Below are positions 8,956 through 18,330 of a DNA stretch of 55,639 bases, in pieces. The stretch comes from an uncultured Christensenellaceae bacterium (lineage in GTDB: Bacteria; Bacillota; Clostridia; Christensenellales; Christensenellaceae): positions 1-55,639 of the forward strand of contig CAKTFI010000005.1 in NCBI GenBank assembly GCA_934555865.1, written 5' to 3'. Numbering within the stretch: position 1 is the stretch's first letter; every line of letters starts with the position of its first letter. Below the pieces are notes generated by a model. That model was not told the origin of the DNA and ran no database searches. It saw nothing but the letters and a program-made list of their open reading frames with translations. A program made the position numbers and the translations under genes.

Positions 8956-10635
8956 ATGAGCGAGATTTTGGGCAACACACCATCCGAAGAGACAAAGAAG
9001 ACAGCGGAGAACTTTATTCAGGAATTCATCGAACAGGATCTGGCGGAGGGCAAAGTGCAGACGGTGAAGACCCGTTTCCCGCCCGAACCGAACGGATATT
9101 TACACATTGGGCATGCCAAGGCGCTGTGGATTGACTTCAGCACGGCGGAAAAGTACGGCGGGAGCTGCAACCTGCGCTTTGACGACACCAACCCGGCCAA
9201 GGAGGACGAGGAATTCGTCGACGCCATCATGGAGGACATCCACTGGCTCGGCTATTCGTGGGACAAGCTGTGCTATGGCTCCTCCTACTTCGACCAGTGC
9301 TATGAGCTGGCCATCAAGCTCATCCAAAAGGGCGTGGCGTATGTGGACGACCTGTCGAAGGACGAGATGCGCGAATACCGCGGGACGCTCACCGAGCCGG
9401 GCAAGAACAGCCCGTTCCGCGACCGCAGCGTGGAGGAGAACCTCGACCTGTTCACGCGCATGAAGAACGGTGAATTCCCGGACGGCAGCCACACGCTGCG
9501 TGCCAAGATCGACATGGCCTCGCCGAACATCAACATGCGCGACCCGGCGCTGTACCGCATTTTGCACATTTCGCACCATCAGACGGGCGACAAGTGGTGC
9601 ATCTACCCGATGTATGACTTTGCGCACCCGATCCAGGACGCAATCGAGGGCATCACGCACTCGCTGTGCTCGCTCGAATACGAGGCGCACCGTCCGCTGT
9701 ACAACTGGGTGGTGGAGCAGTGCGAATTCGAACACAAGCCGCGGCAGATCGAGTTCGCGCGGTTGAACCTCACGGACACGATTATGAGCAAGCGCTATCT
9801 GCGCGCGCTCGTTGAGGGCGGCTATGTGGACGGCTGGGACGATCCGCGGATGCCCACGCTGTGCGGCATGCGCCGCCGCGGCTATACGCCGGAGGCGATC
9901 AAGGACTTCCTGTCCCGCGCCGGGGTGGCCAAGGCGGATTCGGTGATCGACGCGGGCATGCTGGAGCACTGCGTGCGCGAGGACCTGAATGCGCGCGCGC
10001 CGCGGCTCATGGGCGTGCTGGACCCGGTCAAGCTGGTGATCGAAAACTACCCCGCGGACAAGACCGAGACCTTCGAGGCCGAGGATCTGCCGGGCAGCGG
10101 GCATACGCACCCCGTGCATTTTTCGCGCGAGCTGTACATCGAACGCGAGGATTTCCGGGAGGTCGCGCCGAACAAGAAGTATTTCCGCCTGTATGTGGGC
10201 GGCGAGGTGCGGCTCAAGAATGCCTATATCATCAAGTGCGAACGGGTGGAAAAGGATGCGGACGGCAATATCGAAACGATTGTCTGCACCTATGACCCGC
10301 TTTCGCGGACGGGCGATGTCAACGCGAACCGCAAGATCAAGGGCACGCTGCACTGGGCGGACGCCCGGACGGCCGTCCCCGCGGAATACCGCGTCTATGG
10401 CCCGCTCTTGGACGACAGCAAGGAAGGCGACTTCATCGAACGGCTGGCGGAGGATTCCTGCCGGACGATGCACGGCTTTATCGAGCCGGAGATCCAAAAC
10501 GCCCGCCCCGGCGATAAGTTCCAGCTGCTGCGGCAGGGGTATTTCTGCGCGGACAGCCACGACTTTTCGGCGGAGCATGTCGTGCTCAACAAGACGACCG
10601 GCCTGCGGGACACCTTCCGCAAGGTCCTTCAATAA
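8956..10635 (+). CDS. glnS: Glutaminyl-tRNA synthetase
   Basis: A 559-residue class I synthetase. FPPEPNGYLHIGHAKA holds the HIGH motif (residues 50-53) in the GlnRS-specific context with Pro-Pro-Glu-Pro; IMSKR (about residue 279) is the KMSKR equivalent. A C-terminal beta-barrel anticodon-binding domain follows. It charges tRNA-Gln directly. Ribosome site AGGAAG at 7 bases. It is the first gene of glnS-gltX-yfcE. Many Clostridia rely on GatCAB instead, so a GlnRS suggests ancestral transfer, which is known for the family in several Bacillota. Confidence 0.96.
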   Translation: MSEILGNTPSEETKKTAENFIQEFIEQDLAEGKVQTVKTRFPPEPNGYLHIGHAKALWIDFSTAEKYGGSCNLRFDDTNPAKEDEEFVDAIMEDIHWLGYSWDKLCYGSSYFDQCYELAIKLIQKGVAYVDDLSKDEMREYRGTLTEPGKNSPFRDRSVEENLDLFTRMKNGEFPDGSHTLRAKIDMASPNINMRDPALYRILHISHHQTGDKWCIYPMYDFAHPIQDAIEGITHSLCSLEYEAHRPLYNWVVEQCEFEHKPRQIEFARLNLTDTIMSKRYLRALVEGGYVDGWDDPRMPTLCGMRRRGYTPEAIKDFLSRAGVAKADSVIDAGMLEHCVREDLNARAPRLMGVLDPVKLVIENYPADKTETFEAEDLPGSGHTHPVHFSRELYIEREDFREVAPNKKYFRLYVGGEVRLKNAYIIKCERVEKDADGNIETIVCTYDPLSRTGDVNANRKIKGTLHWADARTAVPAEYRVYGPLLDDSKEGDFIERLAEDSCRTMHGFIEPEIQNARPGDKFQLLRQGYFCADSHDFSAEHVVLNKTTGLRDTFRKVLQ

Positions 10636-10657
10636 ACAGGAAAGACGGAGAATATTC

Positions 10658-12112
10658 ATGGAAGTCAGAACGAGATTTGCCCCCAGTCCGACGGGGTATA
10701 TGCATATTGGCAACCTGCGCACGGCACTGTATGCGTGGCTGTTTGCCCGAAAAAACGGCGGGAAGTTCATCCTGCGCATTGAGGACACCGACCGCAACCG
10801 GCTGGTGGAGGAGGCGGGGGATGTGATCTTCCGCACGCTGCACGACACGGGGCTCACCTATGACGAGGGCCCGGACATCGGCGGGGACTTCGGCCCGTAT
10901 GTGCAGAGCGAGCGCAAAGAAATTTATGGGAAATATGCGGAGCTCCTGGTTGAAAAGGGCGCGGCGTATTACTGCTTCTGCACCAAGGAGCGTCTGGACG
11001 CCCTGCGCGAGCAGGCGGCGGCCGAGGGCAAGGTCTTTAAGTACGACAAGCACTGCCTCGGCCTTTCGAAGGAAGAGGTTGCGCGCCGGATCGCGGCGGG
11101 CGAGGAATATGTCATCCGGCAGAACATCCCGACGGAAGGCGAATCCTCCTATGAGGACGCGGTTTATGGGACGATCACGGTGCCGATGTCGGATATGGAG
11201 GACAATATCCTGTTAAAATCGGACGGGTGGCCGACCTATAACCTCGCCAATGTCATCGACGATCACCTGATGGAGATCACGCATGTCATCCGCGGGGTGG
11301 AATATCTGTCCTCGACGCCCAAATACAACCTGCTTTATGACGCGCTCGGCTGGGAGCGCCCGAAATATATTCACCTGCCGCCGGTCATGAAGGACAAGCA
11401 GAAAAAGCTGTCCAAGCGCAACGGCGACGCCTCCTATGAGGATCTGGTGGCCAAGGGGTACTTGAAAGAGGCGATTCTAAACTATATCGCGCTCCTCGGG
11501 TGGAACCCGGGCGGGGAGCAGGAGATTTTTTCGCTTTCGGAGCTGGCGCAGGCCTTCTCGCTCGAGGGGCTGAGCCGGTCGTCCGCCATCTTCGACATGG
11601 AAAAGCTGACCTGGATGAACGGGGAATACATCCGCGCGCTCAGCCGGGAGGAATTCCTCTCCCGCGCCAAGCCGTACCTCGACGCGGCGCTTTCGCGGCC
11701 GATCGACCGGGAAAAGCTCGCGGCGATCATCCAACCGCGGCTGGAGACGCTGGCGCAGATCGGCGAAAAGGTCGCGTTCCTAAACGAAATGCCGGAATAC
11801 GACATCTCCCTGTACACGCACAAGAAGATGAAGACGACGCCGGAAAACTCGCTCGACATCCTGCGCGCGGCGCGGGAGACGCTGGCCGGGGTGCAGGAAT
11901 TTTCCAACGACGCGCTGTATGCGGCGCTGCTCACGGTGGCGGAGGGCAGGGAGGTCAAGAACGGCCGGGTGCTCTGGCCGGTGCGCATCGCCATCACGGG
12001 TACGGCCGTCACCCCCGGCGGCGCGACCGAGATCGCGGAGCTGTTGGGGCGGGAGGAGACGCTCGCCCGCTTGGACAAGTCCATCGCCAAATTGCAGGCC
12101 GCGCTGGCCTAA
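10658..12112 (+). CDS. gltX: Glutamyl-tRNA synthetase
   Basis: A 484-residue class I synthetase starting MEVRTRFAPSPTGYMHIGNL; the HIGH motif appears as HIGN (residues 16-19), as usual in GltX, and KLSKRNGDAS is the KMSKR loop. It attaches glutamate to tRNA-Glu. Placed 22 bases after glnS with AAAGACGGAG upstream, in the same operon. With a GlnRS next door, this enzyme need not misacylate tRNA-Gln, so it is probably discriminating; that is inference, not visible in motifs. Confidence 0.96.
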   Translation: MEVRTRFAPSPTGYMHIGNLRTALYAWLFARKNGGKFILRIEDTDRNRLVEEAGDVIFRTLHDTGLTYDEGPDIGGDFGPYVQSERKEIYGKYAELLVEKGAAYYCFCTKERLDALREQAAAEGKVFKYDKHCLGLSKEEVARRIAAGEEYVIRQNIPTEGESSYEDAVYGTITVPMSDMEDNILLKSDGWPTYNLANVIDDHLMEITHVIRGVEYLSSTPKYNLLYDALGWERPKYIHLPPVMKDKQKKLSKRNGDASYEDLVAKGYLKEAILNYIALLGWNPGGEQEIFSLSELAQAFSLEGLSRSSAIFDMEKLTWMNGEYIRALSREEFLSRAKPYLDAALSRPIDREKLAAIIQPRLETLAQIGEKVAFLNEMPEYDISLYTHKKMKTTPENSLDILRAARETLAGVQEFSNDALYAALLTVAEGREVKNGRVLWPVRIAITGTAVTPGGATEIAELLGREETLARLDKSIAKLQAALA

Positions 12113-12121
12113 GGAGGGCAT

Positions 12122-12670
12122 ATGAAACTCGTATTTGCTTCGGATATTCACGGATCGGCCTATTACTGCGAAAAGCTCCTGCAGGCGTATGCCCGCGAGG
12201 GGGCGGACAAGCTGTTCTTGCTGGGCGACCTGCTGTACCACGGGCCGCGCAACGCCTTGCCGCGCGACTATGCGCCGGCCCGGGTGGCGGAGATGCTGAA
12301 CGCGAACCGCGCGCACATCCTCTGCGTGCGGGGGAACTGCGACAGCGAGGTGGATCAGATGGTGCTGGATTTCCCCATTTTGGCGGATTACGCGGTGCTC
12401 TACCTCGGCGGGCGCATGGCGTATTTGACGCACGGGCATGTGCGCAATTCGCAGAACCTGCCGCCCATGCAGCCGGGCGACCTGCTCATCCACGGGCACA
12501 CGCATGTGCAGGCGATGCAGGTAAAGCCGGACCACATTTACCTAAACCCCGGCTCGGTCTCCATCCCGAAGGAAGGCAATGTGAACAGCTATATGACCTA
12601 TGCGGACGGCGTGTTCTGCATCAAGACGATGGCGGGAGAGGAGATTTCCCGGTTGTCCATCGCCGATTGA
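12122..12670 (+). CDS. yfcE: YfcE/MJ0936-type phosphodiesterase
   Basis: A 182-residue calcineurin-like metallophosphoesterase. Metal ligands appear in order: SDIHG, GDLLYHGPRN, GNCD, THGH and HGHTH, the pattern of the small phosphodiesterases YfcE and MJ0936 that act on cAMP-like or model diesters in vitro. AAGGAGG lies 5 bases before ATG, 9 bases after gltX. It is the last gene of the operon and is followed by a strong terminator. The physiological substrate is not known. Confidence 0.88.
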   Translation: MKLVFASDIHGSAYYCEKLLQAYAREGADKLFLLGDLLYHGPRNALPRDYAPARVAEMLNANRAHILCVRGNCDSEVDQMVLDFPILADYAVLYLGGRMAYLTHGHVRNSQNLPPMQPGDLLIHGHTHVQAMQVKPDHIYLNPGSVSIPKEGNVNSYMTYADGVFCIKTMAGEEISRLSIAD

Positions 12671-12686
12671 GCAAAAAACGATATAG

Positions 12687-12719
12687 AAAAAGGAAGTACC
12701 CCGGGGTACTTCCTTTTTT
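12687..12719 (+). terminator. Terminator of glnS-gltX-yfcE operon
   Basis: A 12 bp near-perfect hairpin centred on CCCCGGGG with arms GGAAGTACC and GGTACTTCC and a run of Ts. The 140 bases from here to 12860 show no further gene or signal. Confidence 0.9.
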
Positions 12720-12860
12720 CGTGCCGGAAAAACTCGACGAAGCGGCAGGGATGAGTTACAGTGCGCGCCGAAAGCCTCCTCTCTGGGCAGAAATGCGCCA
12801 AGGGCGCGGGATGCGGGGTGGGGGAAGGGCGCTCCGTTTGGGAGGAGGTTCCTGTCCCGC

Positions 12861-13574
12861 TCATTCCCCCCGATCGGCCGCGAGGAAGGCGAACAGATCC
12901 GCCCATCCGCCGTGCGGGAAGGCCGAGAGGTCGGTAAGCCCCGGGTTTTCCAGGTGATCGGTGAGCAGGAAGACGCCCGCGCCGAGCTTGGCGGGGACGA
13001 TGTCCTCGGATGCGTGGTTGCCGACCATCAGGCAGGCCGCGGGGCGCTTGTGCAGCGCGGCGAAGATCTCCTGGAAATATTCCCGGTGGGGCTTGGGGAA
13101 GTGGCTGTTTTCATAGGAGGTGATGTAGGCAAAGTCGCGGCAGTCCGCCCCGATCCAGGAAAGGCGCGTCTGCGTGGCGGCCTCGGGGAAAAAGGGGCTG
13201 GTCGCAAGCGCCAGGGTGTAGCCCGCCGCATGCAGCGTGTCCAGCTTGTCCCGCACGGAATAGCCCGCCGGGACGAGCGCGCCGACGCGGTCGAATTCCT
13301 GTGTATAGAAGGACAGGAGCGTAGGTTCCAGCGCGTGGGCATCCCGGCCGAGCGAGTGGGCAAAGCTGTCCCAAAAGCGTTCGCGGTTGGTCTCTTTGCC
13401 GTTGCCGCCGGCCATAGCGATCGTGCCCTGCCAGACAGCGTCTAGGAAGGGTTCCTTTTCATATCCGAGCGGCGCGACCTTTTGGGCGAGCTCCGCGAAA
13501 TAGGCTTTGGTGAAGGTCTCCTGGTCAATCGGCAGCAGCGTGCCATCCAGGTCGAATAACAGGGTGTCAAACAT
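12861..13574 (-). CDS. HAD-superfamily hydrolase
   Basis: A 237-residue haloacid dehalogenase-fold protein. Motif I is DLDGTLLP (residues 7-14), motif II the Ser/Thr in LATSPFF, motif III the Lys in HFPKPHREYF, and motif IV VGNHASEDIVPA. A helical cap occupies residues 15-90, so it is a C1-cap phosphatase. It probably dephosphorylates a small metabolite. GGAGGAAAGCT precedes ATG. It ends 17 bases downstream of mgtA, so it is probably cotranscribed with mgtA under the Mg2+-responsive leader. Confidence 0.85.
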   Translation of the reverse strand: MFDTLLFDLDGTLLPIDQETFTKAYFAELAQKVAPLGYEKEPFLDAVWQGTIAMAGGNGKETNRERFWDSFAHSLGRDAHALEPTLLSFYTQEFDRVGALVPAGYSVRDKLDTLHAAGYTLALATSPFFPEAATQTRLSWIGADCRDFAYITSYENSHFPKPHREYFQEIFAALHKRPAACLMVGNHASEDIVPAKLGAGVFLLTDHLENPGLTDLSAFPHGGWADLFAFLAADRGE

Positions 13575-13591
13575 AGCTTTCCTCCAAAAAG

Positions 13592-16249
13592 TCAGAGCCA
13601 GACGCCGGTCTTTTTGGTGTAGAGGCGTTTCACGCCTTGCAGGCTAAGGCAGTACGCCGCGAGGATGCCGAGCAGCCAGGGCAGGAAGGACAGCGGCAGC
13701 GTGGCCATGTCGAGCGCGCGCGCCATGCCGCTCAGGCAGAACAGCAGCGTGAACGCGGAAAAACCGATCGTCGAAGTGAGCAGCATGGGCGCGGGGCGGC
13801 TGTCCAGGAAGGGGCGCCCCGCGGTGCGCAGGATGTGCACGGTGACGAGCTGCGAGATCGTGCCATAAGCGAATACGCCGCATTGGAACAGCGCGGAGGC
13901 CGCGAGGTCATCCGCCCCAAAGAAGTGCCACAGCACCAGATAGCACAGGATGTCAAAGAGGGAGGAGACCGGCCCCATGGTGAGCATGAAGCGGCGGATG
14001 TCCCCCGTGTCCCAGCGGTGCGGGCGGCGGATATAGGCCGCGTCCACGCGGTCGAAGGGCAGGCCCATCTGCGCAAAGTCGCAGATCAGGTTCTGTGCCA
14101 AAATCTGCACCGGGAGCAGCGGCAGGAAGGGCAAGAACAGGCTGGCAAAGATCACGGAGATCATGTTGCCGAAGTTGCCGCTGGCGGCCATCTTGATGTA
14201 TTTGACGATGTTGCCGAAGGTCTTGCGGCCCTCGAGCACGCCCTGCTCCAGCACCATAAGGTCCTTCTTCATGAGGATGATGTCCGCCGTCTCCTTCGCG
14301 ATGTCGACCGCGCTGTCCACCGAGATGCCGATATCTGCGGCGCGCATGGCGAGCGTGTCGTTGATGCCGTCACCCATATAGCCCACCGTGTGCCCAGCGG
14401 TGCGATAGGCGCGCACGACCCGTTCCTTCTGGTCGGGCGCGAGCTTGGAAAACAGACGGCAGTCCCGGATCGCGCGAGCGAGTGCCTCGTCGTCCATCCG
14501 GGCGATGTCCGCCCCTGTGAGGCGGTGCGCCGTCGGGATGCCTACCTTTTCGCAGACCTTGACGGCCACGCCTTCGCTGTCGCCCGTCAGCACGACGACA
14601 TCCACACCATATTCCTTGAGGGCGGAAATGGCCTCGGCCGCGCTTTGTTTGGGCGGGTCCAAGAAGCCGATGAAGCCCATGAGCACCATGTCGCGTTCGT
14701 CCTCCACACCGAAAGAGCCGTCGGTGCGCAGGTCATTTTTCTGCGCCACGGCGAGCATGCGCAGGCCGTCGAAGTTGTGCGCCTCATAGAGCGCGATGGC
14801 CTGTGCGCGGAAGTTGTCGTCCAGCGGCACGACCTGCCCGTCCAGTTCCGCAAAGCTGCAAATGGAGAGCACCTCTTCGACCGCACCCTTGGTGATGAGC
14901 TGCCGCTTGCCCTCGGTGTCCTTCAGGACGACGCTCATGCGGCGGCGCGAGAAGTCGAAGGGGATCTCGTCGACATGCTGATACTTTTCCTTGACGGAGA
15001 AGATCTCCTCCGTCTGCGCGCGCTGGAGGATGGCCAGGTCGATGAGGTTTTTGAGCCCGGTCTGGAAATAGCTGTTCAAAAAGGCGTGCCGCAGGATGCG
15101 CAGGTCCTCCTGCCCGTGCATGTTCATGTACTTTTCCAGCACGATCTTGTCCTCGGTGAGCGTGCCCGTCTTGTCGGTGCACAGGATGTCCATCTCCCCA
15201 AAGGACTGGATGGACGGCAGGCTCTTGACGATGACATCGTGCCGCGACATGGTGAGCGCGCCGCGCGCGAGCGTAGAGGTCATGATGACGGGCAGCATCT
15301 CGGGCGTGAGCCCCACGGCCATGGTCACGGCGAACAGGAAGGAATTGCCCCAATCGCCCTTGACAAAGCCGTTGATGAGGAAGATGATGGGCACCATTAC
15401 GAGCGTGAAGCCGAGCAGCAGGCGGCTTACCGATTCGACGCCCTTTTCAAAGCTGTTCTTGGCGCGCTTGTTGGAAAGCGACTTGGCCATGGAGCCGAAG
15501 TAGGTCTCGTTGCCCGTTGCGACGACGAGGCCGATGGCGCTGCCACTCACCATGTCCGACCCCATAAAGCCGAGGTTGGAAAAGTCGGTGAGCGAGAGCT
15601 TGTCTGCCTCCTCGGGCGCGGCGGCGAACTTTTCCACCGGGGCGGATTCACCGGTCAGCGCGGCCTGCGCGACAAAGGCGTCCTTGGCCGTGAGGAACAG
15701 GATGTCGCCCGGCAGCATGTCGCCGGCCGAGAGGCGCACGATGTCGCCCCGCACAACCTCACGCACATCGATCTCGCAAAACGCCCCGTCCCGTAGGATG
15801 GAGGTCTTGTTGGAGATGAGCGAGGAAAGCTCCTGCGCGGCGGAGTGGGATTTTTCGCCCTGGATAAAGGAGATGAGCGAAGAAAGCAGGATGAGCGCCA
15901 GGATGACGCCGGCCGTCAGATAGTCCGGGCGGCGGGAGAGCACGACATCCGTCACAAAGGTGATCGCTGCGACCAGGAACAGCACGATATTGAACGGGTT
16001 GATGAGCGAGCCCATAAAGCGATAGAGTGGCCCGTGGGTCTTGCCCGTGCGGATGACATTGGGGCCGAATTCGTCCAGGCGTTCCTCGGCCTCCTCGGTC
16101 GTGAGGCCGAAGCGGTCGGCCGCGACTTCTTTTAGGGCCTCGGGGCTCGGGAGCGTGGCGATCCGGCGGAGATACGCTTCGCTGGCGCCGGTCTTTTGCG
16201 CCTGCGCCTTTGTCTGCGGGCGCGAAAAAAGCATCGAAAAAAGTTTCAT
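13592..16249 (-). CDS. mgtA: Magnesium-translocating P-type ATPase
   Basis: An 885-residue P3B-type ATPase. LTGES in the actuator domain, DKTGTLTED (phosphorylated Asp near residue 359), VVLTGDSEG and GDGINDT hinge motifs are all present, with about ten membrane segments and an MgtA-typical C terminus. It imports Mg2+ through the cytoplasmic membrane. Synthesis is predicted to be controlled at two levels: an M-box riboswitch with terminator, and a leader peptide followed by a hairpin that hides its own ribosome site AAAGGA (16258-16263). The gene has the expected full length. Confidence 0.95.
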   Translation of the reverse strand: MKLFSMLFSRPQTKAQAQKTGASEAYLRRIATLPSPEALKEVAADRFGLTTEEAEERLDEFGPNVIRTGKTHGPLYRFMGSLINPFNIVLFLVAAITFVTDVVLSRRPDYLTAGVILALILLSSLISFIQGEKSHSAAQELSSLISNKTSILRDGAFCEIDVREVVRGDIVRLSAGDMLPGDILFLTAKDAFVAQAALTGESAPVEKFAAAPEEADKLSLTDFSNLGFMGSDMVSGSAIGLVVATGNETYFGSMAKSLSNKRAKNSFEKGVESVSRLLLGFTLVMVPIIFLINGFVKGDWGNSFLFAVTMAVGLTPEMLPVIMTSTLARGALTMSRHDVIVKSLPSIQSFGEMDILCTDKTGTLTEDKIVLEKYMNMHGQEDLRILRHAFLNSYFQTGLKNLIDLAILQRAQTEEIFSVKEKYQHVDEIPFDFSRRRMSVVLKDTEGKRQLITKGAVEEVLSICSFAELDGQVVPLDDNFRAQAIALYEAHNFDGLRMLAVAQKNDLRTDGSFGVEDERDMVLMGFIGFLDPPKQSAAEAISALKEYGVDVVVLTGDSEGVAVKVCEKVGIPTAHRLTGADIARMDDEALARAIRDCRLFSKLAPDQKERVVRAYRTAGHTVGYMGDGINDTLAMRAADIGISVDSAVDIAKETADIILMKKDLMVLEQGVLEGRKTFGNIVKYIKMAASGNFGNMISVIFASLFLPFLPLLPVQILAQNLICDFAQMGLPFDRVDAAYIRRPHRWDTGDIRRFMLTMGPVSSLFDILCYLVLWHFFGADDLAASALFQCGVFAYGTISQLVTVHILRTAGRPFLDSRPAPMLLTSTIGFSAFTLLFCLSGMARALDMATLPLSFLPWLLGILAAYCLSLQGVKRLYTKKTGVWL

Positions 16250-16258
16250 GCGAAAATT

Positions 16259-16303
16259 CCTTTCATATTCTAGTTTGACAAGTTTGGGAAGAAATATGAA
16301 AGG
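16259..16303 (-). promoter_or_regulatory. Hairpin sequestering the mgtA ribosome binding site
   Basis: The perfect 11-base inverted repeat CCTTTCATATT (mRNA 5' arm, 16293-16303) and AATATGAAAGG (3' arm, 16259-16269) pairs across most of the mgtA Shine-Dalgarno AAAGGA. The 5' arm begins 12 bases after the stop codon of the leader peptide, within the footprint of a ribosome stopped there. Regulation is inferred from this geometry. Confidence 0.65.
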
Positions 16304-16315
16304 GGATGTGAAATC

Positions 16316-16420
16316 TTACCGTGTGGGGAGGGCAGGAGAGGACAGCGCATGTCTCTTCCGCGAGGTTCCGCACGATCGGGAAACTTCGTCATCGCCGCTT
16401 TCATAGCAACTGTGATACAC
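16316..16420 (-). CDS. Putative leader peptide upstream of mgtA (34 aa)
   Basis: A GTG codon (16418-16420) follows a perfect AGGAGGTG ribosome site (16428-16435) at 7 bases. It opens a 34-codon frame encoding MYHSCYESGDDEVS..., ending SPALPTR. It lies between the M-box terminator and the SD-masking hairpin of mgtA, so it is translated only when the riboswitch reads through. The ribosome site is stronger than that of mgtA itself. Enterobacterial mgtA also has a small proline-containing leader frame (mgtL), but no sequence similarity is evident. I call it a regulatory frame rather than a functional protein. Confidence 0.55.
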   Translation of the reverse strand: MYHSCYESGDDEVSRSCGTSRKRHALSSPALPTR

Positions 16421-16440
16421 GCTTATCCACCTCCTGAAAA

Positions 16441-16472
16441 ATAAAAAATGCGCAAGCCGGTAGGCTGCGCAG
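16441..16472 (-). terminator. Riboswitch-controlled terminator of mgtA leader
   Basis: On the minus strand TGCGCAGCC-TACC-GGCTTGCGCA is followed by TTTTTTATTTTT, directly downstream of the M-box core. Confidence 0.85.
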
Positions 16473-16665
16473 CGATTCGGAGCATTCCCTGTGGGAATGG
16501 CATATGCGAACTGTTGCCGTACAAGCTTTAGCATCACGGGGCGTGAAATCGGATTAGCCTGCGCCTTATCGACGCCGGCTGCTGGCCGTGGCGTGCTGTC
16601 TCCATCATTTAGCGGCACCGATCCATATCCCCATGGTAGCCTCACCTACCGAACTGAAGATAAAC
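16473..16665 (-). ncRNA. M-box (ykoK-type) Mg2+ riboswitch
   Basis: Read on the minus strand the leader contains GGTAGGTGAGGCTACCATG then GGATATGG, ATCGGTGCCGC and GGAGACAGCACGCC, matching the conserved 5' core of the M-box (RF00380). It lies upstream of a Mg2+ transporter and in front of an intrinsic terminator, the classical arrangement in which bound Mg2+ favours termination. Confidence 0.92.
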
Positions 16666-16675
16666 CTTCACTTCC

Positions 16676-16704
16676 ACAGTAATGCATTTGGGGGAAAAAG
16701 TCAA
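16676..16704 (-). promoter_or_regulatory. Promoter of M-box/mgtA transcript
   Basis: TTGACT (16699-16704), 17 bases, TACTGT (16676-16681) on the minus strand just upstream of the M-box. Confidence 0.5.
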
Positions 16705-16707
16705 GCA

Positions 16708-16738
16708 CAAAAAAAGACCGCATGCGCGGGGCATGCGG
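16708..16738 (-). terminator. Terminator of CNNM/CorC-type gene
   Basis: Stem CCGCATGC/GCATGCGG (16718-16725, 16731-16738) followed on the minus strand by a run of eight Ts. Confidence 0.85.
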
Positions 16739-16752
16739 CCGGGGGTACGGGG

Positions 16753-18105
16753 TTATTCTTCTTCCTCCGCCGGGGCGGGGTCTGCCTTCGGCAGGAGCGA
16801 GACATTCGTCCATTCGATGCGGCGGTCTGCAATGGTTAAGACATCGATATGCATGCCCGCGAGGTCAAGCGAGAAGGTGCTGCCGTCCTCGGGGATGGCG
16901 TTTAAGTGGTCGAGGATCATACCGCCCAGCGTGTCGTATTCCTCCTCCTCAGGGAGGGTGATATCCAACGTCTTGGCGATCTCTTCGAGGTCTGCGCTGC
17001 CCGAGATGCGCCACAGGTTGTCGCCGAGCTTGGTGATTTCCTGTTCCTCCTGCGGGTCGAATTCGTCATAGATGTTGCCGACGATACATTCCAACAGGTC
17101 CTCCATCGTGATAAGGCCGCTCGTGCCGCCGTATTCGTCGACGACGATGGCCATGTGGCATTTCAGCTCCTGCATCTTGCGGAAGAGAATGTCCGCGTGG
17201 ATGGATTCGGGCACGAAATAGGGCGTGCGCAGCAGTTCCTTTAACGGCTTCGGATTTGCGAGCTGCCGGTTCAACAGGTATTCGCGCGTCGCCAGGATGC
17301 CTACGACATCGTCGACATCCTCGTCGCAGACGGGGAAGCGGGACAAGCCGGTCTCCTCGATGCGCGCCAGGATCTGCTCCGGCGAATCCTCAAGCCAGAT
17401 GATCTCCATATCCGTGCGGTGGATCATGACATCTTCGGCCGTGTTGTTGTTGAACTCGAAGATATTTTCAATCATTTCCTTTTCGCCCGTCTCGATGGAG
17501 CCGTTTTCCTCGCCGATGTCGACCATCATGCGGATCTCCTCCTCCGAGACCTCCTCAGCCTCCTTGTTCGGGTCGATGCCCAGAAGGCGGAGCACGCCGT
17601 TCGTGGAGACGGACAGGAACCAGGTGATGGGCCGCAGCACGACCGACAGGAAGCGGACGACATTTAGAGAAATCTTAATGACGGCGTCCGGCTTCTGCAT
17701 GGCGATGCGCTTAGGCACCAATTCGCCGAGCACGAGCGTAAAGTATGATAGGATCAAGGTGATGACGATAACAGAGATGGTGTTGAGCGCGCTTGCGGAG
17801 ATGCTGTGGAAGCCCACCGTATTGACAAGCCAGTTGGTCAAAAGGCTTGCAAAGTTATCCGCCGCAAATGCGGAACCCAAAAACCCGGCCAGCGTGATGC
17901 CGACCTGTATCGTGGAAAGAAAAGTCGTGGGCTGTTCGATGATCCTTAACAGCTTCGCGGCTTGCTTATTGCCCTCCTCGGACTGCTTGCGCACCTTGTT
18001 TTCATTGAGCGAAAGCACCGCGATTTCGGTCGCGGCAAAGAAGGCGTTGAGTAGGATGAGCGCTGCCTGAAGCAGCAGCTGTCGCCATATAGGACTACTG
18101 TCCAA
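16753..18105 (-). CDS. CNNM/HlyC-CorC family transporter
   Basis: About 450 residues. An N-terminal DUF21 membrane domain (about 1-195, four hydrophobic segments) includes [22 protein letters not shown] pair follows (about 215-335), then a C-terminal CorC_HlyC domain (about 350-435). The family is linked to Mg2+ or other divalent metal efflux and tolerance. The start is one of two adjacent TTG codons; I give the one at 18103-18105, 8 bases after AAAGGGGG (the other is 18106-18108). The ATG far upstream has no ribosome site. Its position next to mgtA suggests a joint role in Mg2+ balance. Confidence 0.85.
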   Translation of the reverse strand: MDSSPIWRQLLLQAALILLNAFFAATEIAVLSLNENKVRKQSEEGNKQAAKLLRIIEQPTTFLSTIQVGITLAGFLGSAFAADNFASLLTNWLVNTVGFHSISASALNTISVIVITLILSYFTLVLGELVPKRIAMQKPDAVIKISLNVVRFLSVVLRPITWFLSVSTNGVLRLLGIDPNKEAEEVSEEEIRMMVDIGEENGSIETGEKEMIENIFEFNNNTAEDVMIHRTDMEIIWLEDSPEQILARIEETGLSRFPVCDEDVDDVVGILATREYLLNRQLANPKPLKELLRTPYFVPESIHADILFRKMQELKCHMAIVVDEYGGTSGLITMEDLLECIVGNIYDEFDPQEEQEITKLGDNLWRISGSADLEEIAKTLDITLPEEEEYDTLGGMILDHLNAIPEDGSTFSLDLAGMHIDVLTIADRRIEWTNVSLLPKADPAPAEEEE

Positions 18106-18292
18106 CAAAAATTCCCCCTTTAGGTTAAATAGTAGAATATGCTTATTATAGCAGATTTCTCCGGAAAAGTACAAGGAAAGAAGAGCAAATCCGAGGAAAA
18201 ACAAGCAAACTAGAGCAAAGTACACGATATAAAACGGCGGATTTTCGACCGCTAGGGGCAAAACAGCGCGTTTGCCCCCCTTTTTCGAGGAT

Positions 18293-18323
18293 ATAAAAAG
18301 GGACAGGGCGGATGCTCTGTCCC
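18293..18323 (-). terminator. Terminator of DUF362 gene
   Basis: Hairpin GGGACAG...CTGTCCC followed by TTTTTATAT on the minus strand. Confidence 0.8.
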
Positions 18324-18330
18324 GAAGGCG

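Noticed and set aside
16421..16432. TTATCC-containing sequence resembling a DnaA box near the mgtA leader
   Set aside because: A single near-match (TTATCCACC) with no neighbours; it coincides with the ribosome site of the leader frame, which explains it better.
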